In this document: one piece after another, positions 36,074-42,694 of the stretch
Layout: each line of letters begins with the position of its first letter
How positions within the stretch are numbered: the stretch's first letter is position 1
Notes under the pieces: generated by a model
Told to the model about the DNA's origin: nothing
Database searches by the model: none
What the model saw: the letters and a program-made list of their open reading frames with translations, nothing else
From: Falsiruegeria mediterranea M17
Lineage (GTDB): Bacteria; Pseudomonadota; Alphaproteobacteria; Rhodobacterales; Rhodobacteraceae
Assembly: GCF_900302455.1 (NCBI RefSeq)
Contig: NZ_ONZG01000003.1
Coordinates: 248,001-312,000, forward strand
Length of the DNA: 64,000 bases
Direction: 5' to 3'
Made by a program: the position numbers and the translations under genes

Positions 36074-36835
36074 TCAGTGTCGACCGTCGATCTGTCGTTC
36101 CATCAGTCGCTGAAACAGGCGCGGGGACAGTCTGTTGACCCACCACGCAGCACGGGCGATGCGTCCGACAGGGATCATCGGGCGGGACTTGCGCAATCCG
36201 GCCAGGATTTCGGCTGCTGCGTCCTCAGGCGTCATGTAATCCATGCCATCGGTGGCTGATCCGGGTCGCGCGGTGCCGTCATCTTGGCGCTGATCGTTGC
36301 CGATGTTGGTCGCCACAAACGAAGGCGCGGCGATCAGGGTGTGCACGCCGTGTTTCTTTTCCTCGGATCTCAGCGATTTGAAGAACCCTTCGAGTGCATG
36401 TTTTGACGCGGCATAGGCGGTTCGGTGATAGAGGGGCGAGAACCCGGCCACGGAAGAGATCGCCAGATGCGTGCCCTTGGCTGCGCGGACCGGCGCCAGC
36501 AGGTGGCGCGCCATGGCAACAGCGGCGAAATAGTTGATCTCGAACACTTTGCGATGGCTGACGTCATCCGTGGCGTCAAAAGCTCCAATCTGGGTGATGC
36601 CCGCGTTGTAGATGGCGAGGTCGACCTGCGGAAACCGCTCGGTGATCTGGGCCATGGTGTCATCAAGTTGCTCAGGATTGGTCAAATCGCATTGCATCGG
36701 CAACTGCGTCTCGCACGCCTCCAGCCCGGAGATCTCGAGATCAATAAGGACGACTTGCCACCCATTGGCCTGCAAAGCCGCAGACAACGCGCGTCCCAAA
36801 CCACCTGCGCCCCCTGAAATCACTGCTGTTTTCAT
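36074..36835 (-). CDS. short-chain dehydrogenase/reductase
   Basis: The 253-residue SDR has the NAD(P) motif T-x-x-x-G-x-G in I-S-G-G-A-G-G-L-G, the N-A-G motif in I-Y-N-A-G-I-T, a catalytic serine in A-I-S-S-V-A-G, and Y-x-x-x-K in Y-A-A-S-K. It should oxidise or reduce a hydroxyl/keto group on a small or polycyclic substrate. Its ATG overlaps the stop of the NAD epimerase gene. It is the last gene of a four-gene coupled operon with a monooxygenase and a bile-acid-type symporter. Confidence 0.9.
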   Translation of the reverse strand: MKTAVISGGAGGLGRALSAALQANGWQVVLIDLEISGLEACETQLPMQCDLTNPEQLDDTMAQITERFPQVDLAIYNAGITQIGAFDATDDVSHRKVFEINYFAAVAMARHLLAPVRAAKGTHLAISSVAGFSPLYHRTAYAASKHALEGFFKSLRSEEKKHGVHTLIAAPSFVATNIGNDQRQDDGTARPGSATDGMDYMTPEDAAAEILAGLRKSRPMIPVGRIARAAWWVNRLSPRLFQRLMERQIDGRH

Positions 36836-37764
36836 GTGATGGCCTGCTTTCTCCAGAACTCGAACACTTCGGCGCTGGTCATTTCGGGGGTATAGCCAAA
36901 GTCCGCCTTCAGCGCGTCATTGGCCAGAACAGGGCGGTACTGCAGGAACCGGACCTGCTCGGGTCCATATTGCGACAGACCTAGGGGCCGCGCCACGGCC
37001 AGCGCGGCCTTGAGTATCCATGCAGGCAAACGCAGCACCGGTTTGCCCAAGGCGCGCGCCAGGTCGGTGACACCCATCGCGCCGTCACCTGCCACGTTGT
37101 AGATACCGGTTGGCCCATCGGTCGCGGCGCGCGCGATGATGCGGACCAGATCGCGCGTCCAGATGAACACAAAGGGGCTCTCGCTGCCCCGGATCGCCAA
37201 CAGGCGGTTTTTATGAAAAAGCGCGGTGATCTGATTTTCCGTTCCCGCACCCAGAACTGTGCCTACGCGCAGGATGACCTGCTCCAACTGCGGTGCGGTT
37301 TTGCGTGCCTCGGCCAGCATCTCTTCGACCTGGCGCTTGTGATCGGAATAGGGAAACTCGGGGTTGCCGCGCACCGGATCGCTTTCCTGCAAGGGCACCG
37401 GATTATCGGCGTGATAGCCATAGGCCGCGCCCGAAGACGTCACCACCAACCGCCGCACGCCATGCTTGATACAGGCGTCCAGCACGTTGCGGGTGCCGGT
37501 CACATCGACGTTGTAGGCGAAGTCGCGCCCTGTACCCTTGGGCGGCGTCACGATCGAGGCGAGATGCACCACAACATCCGGCTGCACCTTGGCGATCACC
37601 CGCTCGGGGTCGCTCCCCGTTACATCCATCCGGGCAAAGCTGATGCCCTCCGGGAGCGGATCCGGCGGGGCCAGGTCGGTGGCAAAGAGCTGATGATCTC
37701 GGACTTCGGACAACAGAGCACGGCCAACCATTCCGGCGGCACCAGTCACAAGGATGCGGGTCAT
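36832..37764 (-). CDS. NAD-dependent epimerase/dehydratase family protein (extended SDR)
   Basis: The 310-residue extended SDR starts with I-L-V-T-G-A-A-G-M-V-G, the G-x-x-G-x-x-G Rossmann motif. It has V-T-S-S-G-A-A-Y-G and Y-S-D-H-K as the S/Y/K catalytic set, with Y-x-x-x-K clearly present. Relatives act as epimerases or as 3-beta-hydroxysteroid-type dehydrogenases. It is coupled by ATGA to both neighbours. The substrate is unknown; the operon context points to an imported hydrophobic compound rather than a nucleotide sugar. Confidence 0.85.
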   Translation of the reverse strand: MTRILVTGAAGMVGRALLSEVRDHQLFATDLAPPDPLPEGISFARMDVTGSDPERVIAKVQPDVVVHLASIVTPPKGTGRDFAYNVDVTGTRNVLDACIKHGVRRLVVTSSGAAYGYHADNPVPLQESDPVRGNPEFPYSDHKRQVEEMLAEARKTAPQLEQVILRVGTVLGAGTENQITALFHKNRLLAIRGSESPFVFIWTRDLVRIIARAATDGPTGIYNVAGDGAMGVTDLARALGKPVLRLPAWILKAALAVARPLGLSQYGPEQVRFLQYRPVLANDALKADFGYTPEMTSAEVFEFWRKQAIT

Positions 37765-38663
37765 TTGTCCGCCTCGGTCCGGGACATGAGGGCCGCCAGA
37801 CCCAACCCCGTGATCGCGTGCCAGATGCCCCAGAACGCGGCGACGACAGCCATGCCGCCAAGCCCGTTGAAAAAGGCAAAGATCAGGACCAGGCCAAGGC
37901 CCGAGTTCTGGATTCCAGTTTCAATGGTCACGGCGCGGCGATTAAAAGGGGACAGGCGCGCCAGAGTGGCCACAGCGTACCCGCCCCCCAAAGCCAGGGC
38001 GTTGTGCACGATGACAAGCCCTGCCACTGCCCCGGCGAAGGCCAGAAAAAATCCCCAGTTGGCCGCCAGAGCTAGAACGATGAAAGCGATGAAAATCCCC
38101 ATGGACAGATACTGCAGCGGTCTGCGCAGCCGAGCTGTCAGTGAGGGGCGGTGCAGGTTCAGTTGAACACCCAAAACCAGCGGCAGGATCAGCATCAACC
38201 CCACTGTGATGGCGATCTGAACCGGGTCGATTTGCGTTTCCTGCAGGATTGCGCGCGTTGGCTCATACAGCCCGCCCCACAGCGCGATGTTGATGGGGGT
38301 CAGCAGGATCGCACCGACGGTGGCAAAGGCGGTCATCGAAACCGAAAGCGCCGCGTTGCCGCCCGCCCGATGGGTGATGAAATTCGAAATGTTACCCCCG
38401 GGACAGGCCGCCACCAGGATCAATCCCAAGGCAATTGACGGGCGCGGATCGGTCAGCACCACCAGGCCAAAGGTCAGCACCGGCAGCACGACGAACTGCG
38501 AGAACAGCCCCACCAACAGCGGTTTGGGGGACCGTCGCAGTCGGCTGAAATCGTTTGGCTTCAGGTCGATGGCGATCGAAAACATGACCACCGCCAGGAT
38601 CGCGTTCAGCAGGGTCAGCGATCCGGGCGAGAAGTTCAGTGTGACGTCATCGATACCGGTCAT
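37761..38663 (-). CDS. bile acid:sodium symporter (BASS) family transporter
   Basis: The start at 38663 gives M-T-G-I-D-D and overlaps the monooxygenase stop; longer frames lie within that gene. The 300-residue protein has about nine or ten membrane segments. The BASS signatures A-C-P-G-G-N-I-S-N-F and E-T-G-I-Q-N-S-G-L-G form the Na+ sites of the crossed helices. Family members import bile acids, pantoate, pyruvate or other organic anions with Na+. Its operon partners suggest it imports the monooxygenase substrate. Confidence 0.9.
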   Translation of the reverse strand: MTGIDDVTLNFSPGSLTLLNAILAVVMFSIAIDLKPNDFSRLRRSPKPLLVGLFSQFVVLPVLTFGLVVLTDPRPSIALGLILVAACPGGNISNFITHRAGGNAALSVSMTAFATVGAILLTPINIALWGGLYEPTRAILQETQIDPVQIAITVGLMLILPLVLGVQLNLHRPSLTARLRRPLQYLSMGIFIAFIVLALAANWGFFLAFAGAVAGLVIVHNALALGGGYAVATLARLSPFNRRAVTIETGIQNSGLGLVLIFAFFNGLGGMAVVAAFWGIWHAITGLGLAALMSRTEADK

Positions 38664-39979
38664 GCCTGCGCCCCTTTGCTCAGCTTGGCGATCCAGCCAG
38701 TGACAGCGTTGCGATAGGTGGCTTTGTCCACGTAATAGGCCATTCGCGCGAGTTGCAGATAGTTCATGCCGCCCGTGGCGCGTTCGAAGCCATTTGATTT
38801 CTCGGATTTCAGCGATGCGGCCACCGGGCAGCCTGCTTGCAGCCCCTTGATGTAGCGCACGATCATTTCGGCCTGTTCGTGGCGGCCCTGCCAGCCCAAT
38901 CCGCTGGCTTCGACCATGCCCAAGACAAACAGGTCGTCCCGCTCGGGGTGCATTGCGTTCAGGTACAGATGGGGCGCATCCCCCTGCCAATTCAGCAGGT
39001 CACGGTCGATGAAGGGATAGTGCAGCTTGTACCCGGTGGCGGCCAGGATCATGTCATAGTCGTCCGAGGTGCCATCGCGGAAGTGCACCGTCTTGCCTGC
39101 CATCCGCTCGATATCGGCGCGAATACGCAGATCACCGTGGCCTGCGTGGTAAAGCACCAGCGAGTTTACCACCGGGTGGCTTTCGTAGAGCTGATAGTCG
39201 GGTTTGGGAAAACCGTATTTCTGTGGATCGCCCACAAACCATTTCAGGATCATGCCGTCGATACGCCGTTTCAGCCACATGGGTAGCTTGATCAGCCCGC
39301 CCATGGTGTCAGCGGGTTTGCCGAACACGTATTTGGGTACGAAGTAATACCCGCGTCGCATCGACAGGTCACACAGGTTTGCATGGTGGATCGCATCCAC
39401 AGCGATATCACAGCCCGAGTTGCCGGCCCCGACAATCAGAACACGCTTGCCATCGAACTGGCTGGGGTGTCGATAGGCCGAGGAGTGGATCAGCTCGCCG
39501 TCAAACTGCCCCGGGAACTCCGGTATGTTGGGTTCCGAAAGGGTGCCGTTGGCGATCATGACGCCCGCAAACTCGGCCGTATGATCGCCATCGACGTCCC
39601 GCCAGGTGACGCGCCACCCGTCACTCGGTCCCCCCAGTGGCTCAGTTTCCAACACCTCGGCGTTGAAAGTATAGTGGTCTCGCAGGCCGAAATGATCGGC
39701 GAAGTCGCGGAAATAGTTACGCAAATCGCGGTGCGAAGGGTACTCGGCCACGCCCTCGTCCATCGGGAAATCCGTGAACTCTGTCATGGTCTTGGACGAG
39801 ATCAGATGCGCCGTCTCGTACATGGTCGATTTGGGCCCATCGATGTCCCACAGGCCACCGACGTCCGAATGCAGCTCGAACCCGCGAAAGGGGATGCCTT
39901 GTTCCTTGAGCACCTTGGCCATGGCAAGCCCCATCGGGCCCGCCCCGATCAGGGCGTAAGCAGCGCGCGTTTCCGACAT
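38660..39979 (-). CDS. flavin-containing monooxygenase
   Basis: The 439-residue protein has an FAD-binding G-A-G-P-M-G-L-A near the start, an NADP-binding G-A-G-N-S-G-C-D-I-A in the middle and the fingerprint F-D-G-E-L-I-H-S-S-A-Y. The fingerprint fits the F-x-G-x3-H-x3-Y pattern of FMO-type rather than Baeyer-Villiger enzymes. It should oxygenate a nitrogen, sulfur or carbonyl compound with NADPH and O2. It is the first gene of the operon, 80 bp from a divergent TetR gene with a perfect palindrome in between. Confidence 0.9.
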   Translation of the reverse strand: MSETRAAYALIGAGPMGLAMAKVLKEQGIPFRGFELHSDVGGLWDIDGPKSTMYETAHLISSKTMTEFTDFPMDEGVAEYPSHRDLRNYFRDFADHFGLRDHYTFNAEVLETEPLGGPSDGWRVTWRDVDGDHTAEFAGVMIANGTLSEPNIPEFPGQFDGELIHSSAYRHPSQFDGKRVLIVGAGNSGCDIAVDAIHHANLCDLSMRRGYYFVPKYVFGKPADTMGGLIKLPMWLKRRIDGMILKWFVGDPQKYGFPKPDYQLYESHPVVNSLVLYHAGHGDLRIRADIERMAGKTVHFRDGTSDDYDMILAATGYKLHYPFIDRDLLNWQGDAPHLYLNAMHPERDDLFVLGMVEASGLGWQGRHEQAEMIVRYIKGLQAGCPVAASLKSEKSNGFERATGGMNYLQLARMAYYVDKATYRNAVTGWIAKLSKGAQA

Positions 39980-40007
39980 GGGACCTCCTCAAAATCTGAA
40001 GCTTAAC

Positions 40008-40023
40008 TTGAACGATCGTTCAA
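40008..40023. promoter_or_regulatory. TetR operator: perfect 16-bp palindrome
   Basis: TTGAACGATCGTTCAA is a perfect palindrome midway between the divergent monooxygenase and TetR genes (28 bp from one start, 36 bp from the other). Its position and the TTGAACGNNCGTTCAA form fit a TetR-family operator that would control both directions. Confidence 0.8.
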
Positions 40024-40059
40024 AATAAGGCAATATGTTTCTGCAACCAGGGGATTTGC

Positions 40060-40701
40060 ATGGAAAAACAACGCAAAAGGGCGCCCTCGGCGCGGTCGCT
40101 GCAAACCAAAGCACGGATTCTGGATGCGGCAGAGCAGGTGTTTGCGGCGCGGGGATTCGATGGCGCCTCGATCCGGGACATCGCGGCCGAGGCGGGTGTT
40201 CAGGTGGGGCTGGTGCATCACCACGGCGGCGGCAAAGAAGAGCTGTTTCACCAGACTGTGGCGCGCCGCGCGGATGAGCTGTCGCGGATTAGGCTCGAAG
40301 CACTGGATGCCGCGCGGGCGCAGGGTGATCTGACGCTGCGTGTGGTTCTGGACTGTTTCATCCGTCCGTATGTGGCGCTGGCCCGGACGGGCGGGCCGCA
40401 GTGGATGGCCTATGGCCGGTTGGTCGCCCATGTCTCGGTTGATCCGCGATGGCGTGCGATTGCGGCAGAGTGTTTTGACCCGACGGCCGGGCAGTTCATT
40501 GATGAGATCGCGCGGCTCTATCCGCAAGCAGACCGGCAGTCGATTGCCGCCGGTCAGGTCTATTCAGTCTCAGCGATGCTGGCGTTTCTGAACACCGGCT
40601 GGCGGATCGAGGCGCTCAGCCCCGGTGCGGCAGAGGCACGGGTGGATCAGTTGATTGACTACTGCGCGGCGGGGATCGAGGTGATGGTGGAACGGGTCTA
40701 G
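40060..40701 (+). CDS. TetR-family transcriptional regulator
   Basis: The 213-residue protein has the TetR N-terminal helix-turn-helix (about 18-62) with F-D-G-A-S-I-R-D-I-A-A-E-A-G-V-Q-V-G-L-V-H-H-H. A C-terminal helical ligand domain resembling the CecR/TetR_C group (A-R-T-G-G-P-Q-W-M-A-Y-G-R-L-V-A-H) follows. It is divergent from the monooxygenase/symporter operon, with the palindrome at 40008 between. It likely represses that operon until an inducer, perhaps the symporter substrate, is bound. It converges with the PPOX gene, only one base apart. Confidence 0.92.
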   Translation: MEKQRKRAPSARSLQTKARILDAAEQVFAARGFDGASIRDIAAEAGVQVGLVHHHGGGKEELFHQTVARRADELSRIRLEALDAARAQGDLTLRVVLDCFIRPYVALARTGGPQWMAYGRLVAHVSVDPRWRAIAAECFDPTAGQFIDEIARLYPQADRQSIAAGQVYSVSAMLAFLNTGWRIEALSPGAAEARVDQLIDYCAAGIEVMVERV

Positions 40702-40702
40702 T

Positions 40703-41320
40703 CTACTTGCCCGCCAACTCTGCCTTCAACCGCTCATTCTCCGCCTTCAATTGCGCAATCTCCAACCCAAGCTGGTTCAAATGCGGGCGCAACTCGGCTT
40801 CGGTATAGCGGGGCATGATGTGGGCCGGGCAGTTCCAATCCAGCGCCTCGACCTTGATGATTGCGGCGCGTTCAGGTTGGGTTTCGGACCCTTCGATAAA
40901 CAGGCTCGCGGCCGCTTGTTCGCCTTCGGTAAAGCTCACCCGGCCCAGAATTTTCAACCGGCGCTGGTTGGCGTAATCCATCAGTATCATCGCCACTCGG
41001 TCGTTGCCATCCAGGTTCCCACGCGAGATGTATTGGCGGTTGCCGCTCAGATCCGCATAGCCAAGTGTGCTTTCCCCCAGCACTTTGAGGAACCCCACGG
41101 GTCCGCCGCGATACTGCACATAGGGCCAACCGGTTTCGGACACGGTGGATTGATAGAATCCATCGCGCGCCTCGATGAACGCCTTTTCGGCCGGGCCGAT
41201 CAGATGGCCGCTTTGCGGACCATCCGTCAGGAACTTCGCATAGGCCTTAGCCGACCCCAGGCGTTCTTGATGGGCCAGCACGGCAGGGGTGAACATCAAC
41301 TGATTAAAGGCGCGGGGCAT
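40703..41320 (-). CDS. pyridoxamine 5'-phosphate oxidase-like FMN-binding protein
   Basis: The 205-residue protein resembles the PPOX split-barrel family, with a W-P-Y-V-Q-Y-R-G-G-P-V-G-F-L-K-V segment and R-V-A-M-I-L-M-D-Y. A C-terminal helix (L-K-A-E-N-E-R-L-K-A-E-L) could form a coiled coil. It probably binds FMN or F420-like cofactor and may detoxify or reduce a small compound. It is downstream of the DUF1348 gene by ten bases, in a unit controlled by the TetR protein encoded at 42098. Confidence 0.83.
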   Translation of the reverse strand: MPRAFNQLMFTPAVLAHQERLGSAKAYAKFLTDGPQSGHLIGPAEKAFIEARDGFYQSTVSETGWPYVQYRGGPVGFLKVLGESTLGYADLSGNRQYISRGNLDGNDRVAMILMDYANQRRLKILGRVSFTEGEQAAASLFIEGSETQPERAAIIKVEALDWNCPAHIMPRYTEAELRPHLNQLGLEIAQLKAENERLKAELAGK

Positions 41321-41330
41321 TTGGTGTCTC

Positions 41331-41795
41331 CTAGAGGCCCAGATCGCTCAGGCCTGGGTGATCGTCGGGGCGGCGGCCAAGAGGCCAGTGAAACAGGCGG
41401 TCTTCGGCACGAATCGGCAGATCGTTGATCGAGGCATGCCGATGCGCCATGCGCCCGTCGGCGGCAAACTCCCAGTTCTCGTTGCCGTACGAGCGGCTCC
41501 AATTGCCATCCGCGTCGCGCCATTCATACGCATAGCGTACCGCAATCCGATTGGCGTCAAAGGCCCAAAGCTCTTTGATCAGACGATACTCCAGCTCTTT
41601 TTTCCACTTCCGCGTCAGGAAGGCGTGGATTTGCGCGTGCCCCATCGCGAATTCATGTCTATTTCGCCAGCGGCTGTCGTCGGTATAGGCGGGCGTGACC
41701 AGATCGGGGTTGCGGCTGTTCCAGCCATCTTCGGCCAGGCGCACCTTTTGGATCGCGGTTTCGCGGTCAAACGGGGGGAGAGGGGGGCGGGTCAT
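41331..41795 (-). CDS. DUF1348 nuclear-transport-factor-2-like protein
   Basis: The 154-residue protein matches the DUF1348 family of the NTF2-like superfamily, with [10 protein letters not shown] and the middle segment R-W-R-N-R-H-E-F. Family function is unknown; the fold is a cone-shaped pocket for small hydrophobic ligands. It sits between the 27-residue peptide frame (11-bp gap) and the PPOX gene (10-bp gap), all on the minus strand. Confidence 0.87.
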   Translation of the reverse strand: MTRPPLPPFDRETAIQKVRLAEDGWNSRNPDLVTPAYTDDSRWRNRHEFAMGHAQIHAFLTRKWKKELEYRLIKELWAFDANRIAVRYAYEWRDADGNWSRSYGNENWEFAADGRMAHRHASINDLPIRAEDRLFHWPLGRRPDDHPGLSDLGL

Positions 41796-41806
41796 GGGGT
41801 GAACCT

Positions 41807-41890
41807 TTAGGTGAGGGTTGCCACCAGCAGCACAACGGCCAGCAGGGCAGGGTTGAACGGGTGGAGCTTTGCTTTCTTGGGGCAGGGCAT
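41807..41890 (-). CDS. 27-residue hydrophobic peptide with perfect Shine-Dalgarno site
   Basis: The frame 41890 to 41807 encodes 27 residues: a basic, cysteine-containing start (M-P-C-P-K-K-A-K) and a hydrophobic helix ([12 protein letters not shown]). AAAGGAGGT lies seven bases before the ATG, the strongest ribosome site in this neighbourhood. It is the first frame of the TetR-controlled unit, just before DUF1348. It could be a small membrane protein or a leader peptide. No homology is recognised. Confidence 0.55.
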   Translation of the reverse strand: MPCPKKAKLHPFNPALLAVVLLVATLT

Positions 41891-41907
41891 GTTGGACCTC
41901 CTTTGGG

Positions 41908-41922
41908 TGTACAGATCGGTAA
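41908..41922. promoter_or_regulatory. TetR operator copy 1 (TGTACAGATCGGTAA)
   Basis: First of three copies of TGTACAGATC(G/A)GT in the 207-bp divergent gap. The core AC-N-GATC-N-GT is palindromic, as in many TetR operators. It lies between the putative promoter and the start of the minus-strand unit. Confidence 0.6.
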
Positions 41923-41936
41923 CTCTTGTCTTAATA

Positions 41937-41951
41937 TGTACAGATCGGTAA
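41937..41951. promoter_or_regulatory. TetR operator copy 2 (TGTACAGATCGGTAA)
   Basis: Second identical 15-base copy, 29 bp from the first in the same orientation. On the minus strand a TTGCAA at about 41965 and a TACATA at about 41940 could frame it, so a bound repressor would block the promoter. Confidence 0.6.
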
Positions 41952-42066
41952 ACTTTATTGCAAGGCCGGTACGGTTTTGTGATCTGACGCCCCTTGGGGG
42001 ACACGAAAGGGTGTGAAAATCGTCATCTGCGGCCCCCATCGTTGCAGCAGGGCGACCGGCGGACTA

Positions 42067-42080
42067 TGTACAGATCAGTT
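42067..42080. promoter_or_regulatory. TetR operator copy 3 (TGTACAGATCAGTT)
   Basis: Third copy, with one base changed in the shared 13-mer, 18 bp before the start of the TetR gene at 42098. It is placed for autorepression. Confidence 0.6.
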
Positions 42081-42097
42081 CATGTCAAGGACGAGCC

Positions 42098-42673
42098 ATG
42101 CGCCCGAACAAGAAAGACGAGTTGGTCTCCAAGGCTTTGGAGGTGTTTTACCGTGATGGGTTTCATGCCACGGGCATGGACAAGCTGGTGGTGGAAACCG
42201 GGGTCTCCAAGACGTCGATGTACAAGCATTTCCGCACAAAGGACGACTTGATCCTGGCGGCACTGGAACTGCGCGACCGGAATTTTCGAGAGTGGTTTCT
42301 GAACCGCGTGGCCGAGATGGCGGACACGCCTGAAGGGCAGCTGATCGCGGGCTTTGATGCGCTGGCCGAGTGGTTTGAAGAGGACAACTATCGCGGCTGC
42401 ATGTTCATCAAGGCCTGTTCCGAGTTTCAGGAGGCGGATCACCCGATCCATCAGCAGGCCGCGCGCCACAAGCAGATCTTGCTGGAGCATCTGACCGGGC
42501 TGGCCAAGGCGGCGGGGGCCAAAGACCCGGACTGTCTGGGCAGTCAGATGTTGCTCTTGAAAGAGGGGGCGATCGTGTCCTCGGTTCTGATCAACAGCGG
42601 CGCGCCTGCACGCGATGCAAAGGCGGCAGCCCAAGTCTTGTTGGATCAGGCTTTGGGGCACCAGGCCGCCTGA
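42098..42673 (+). CDS. TetR-family transcriptional regulator
   Basis: The 191-residue protein has a TetR helix-turn-helix near residues 8-52 (F-H-A-T-G-M-D-K-L-V-V-E-T-G-V-S-K-T-S-M-Y-K-H-F) and a C-terminal domain with R-G-C-M-F-I-K-A-C-S-E-F. Two cysteines in that segment could sense electrophiles or thiol-reactive compounds, as in some relatives. It is divergent from the 27-residue/DUF1348/PPOX unit. Three copies of one operator sequence lie between, so it probably represses both. Confidence 0.9.
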   Translation: MRPNKKDELVSKALEVFYRDGFHATGMDKLVVETGVSKTSMYKHFRTKDDLILAALELRDRNFREWFLNRVAEMADTPEGQLIAGFDALAEWFEEDNYRGCMFIKACSEFQEADHPIHQQAARHKQILLEHLTGLAKAAGAKDPDCLGSQMLLLKEGAIVSSVLINSGAPARDAKAAAQVLLDQALGHQAA

Positions 42674-42694
42674 ACGACGGCCCGGCAAAGCGAT

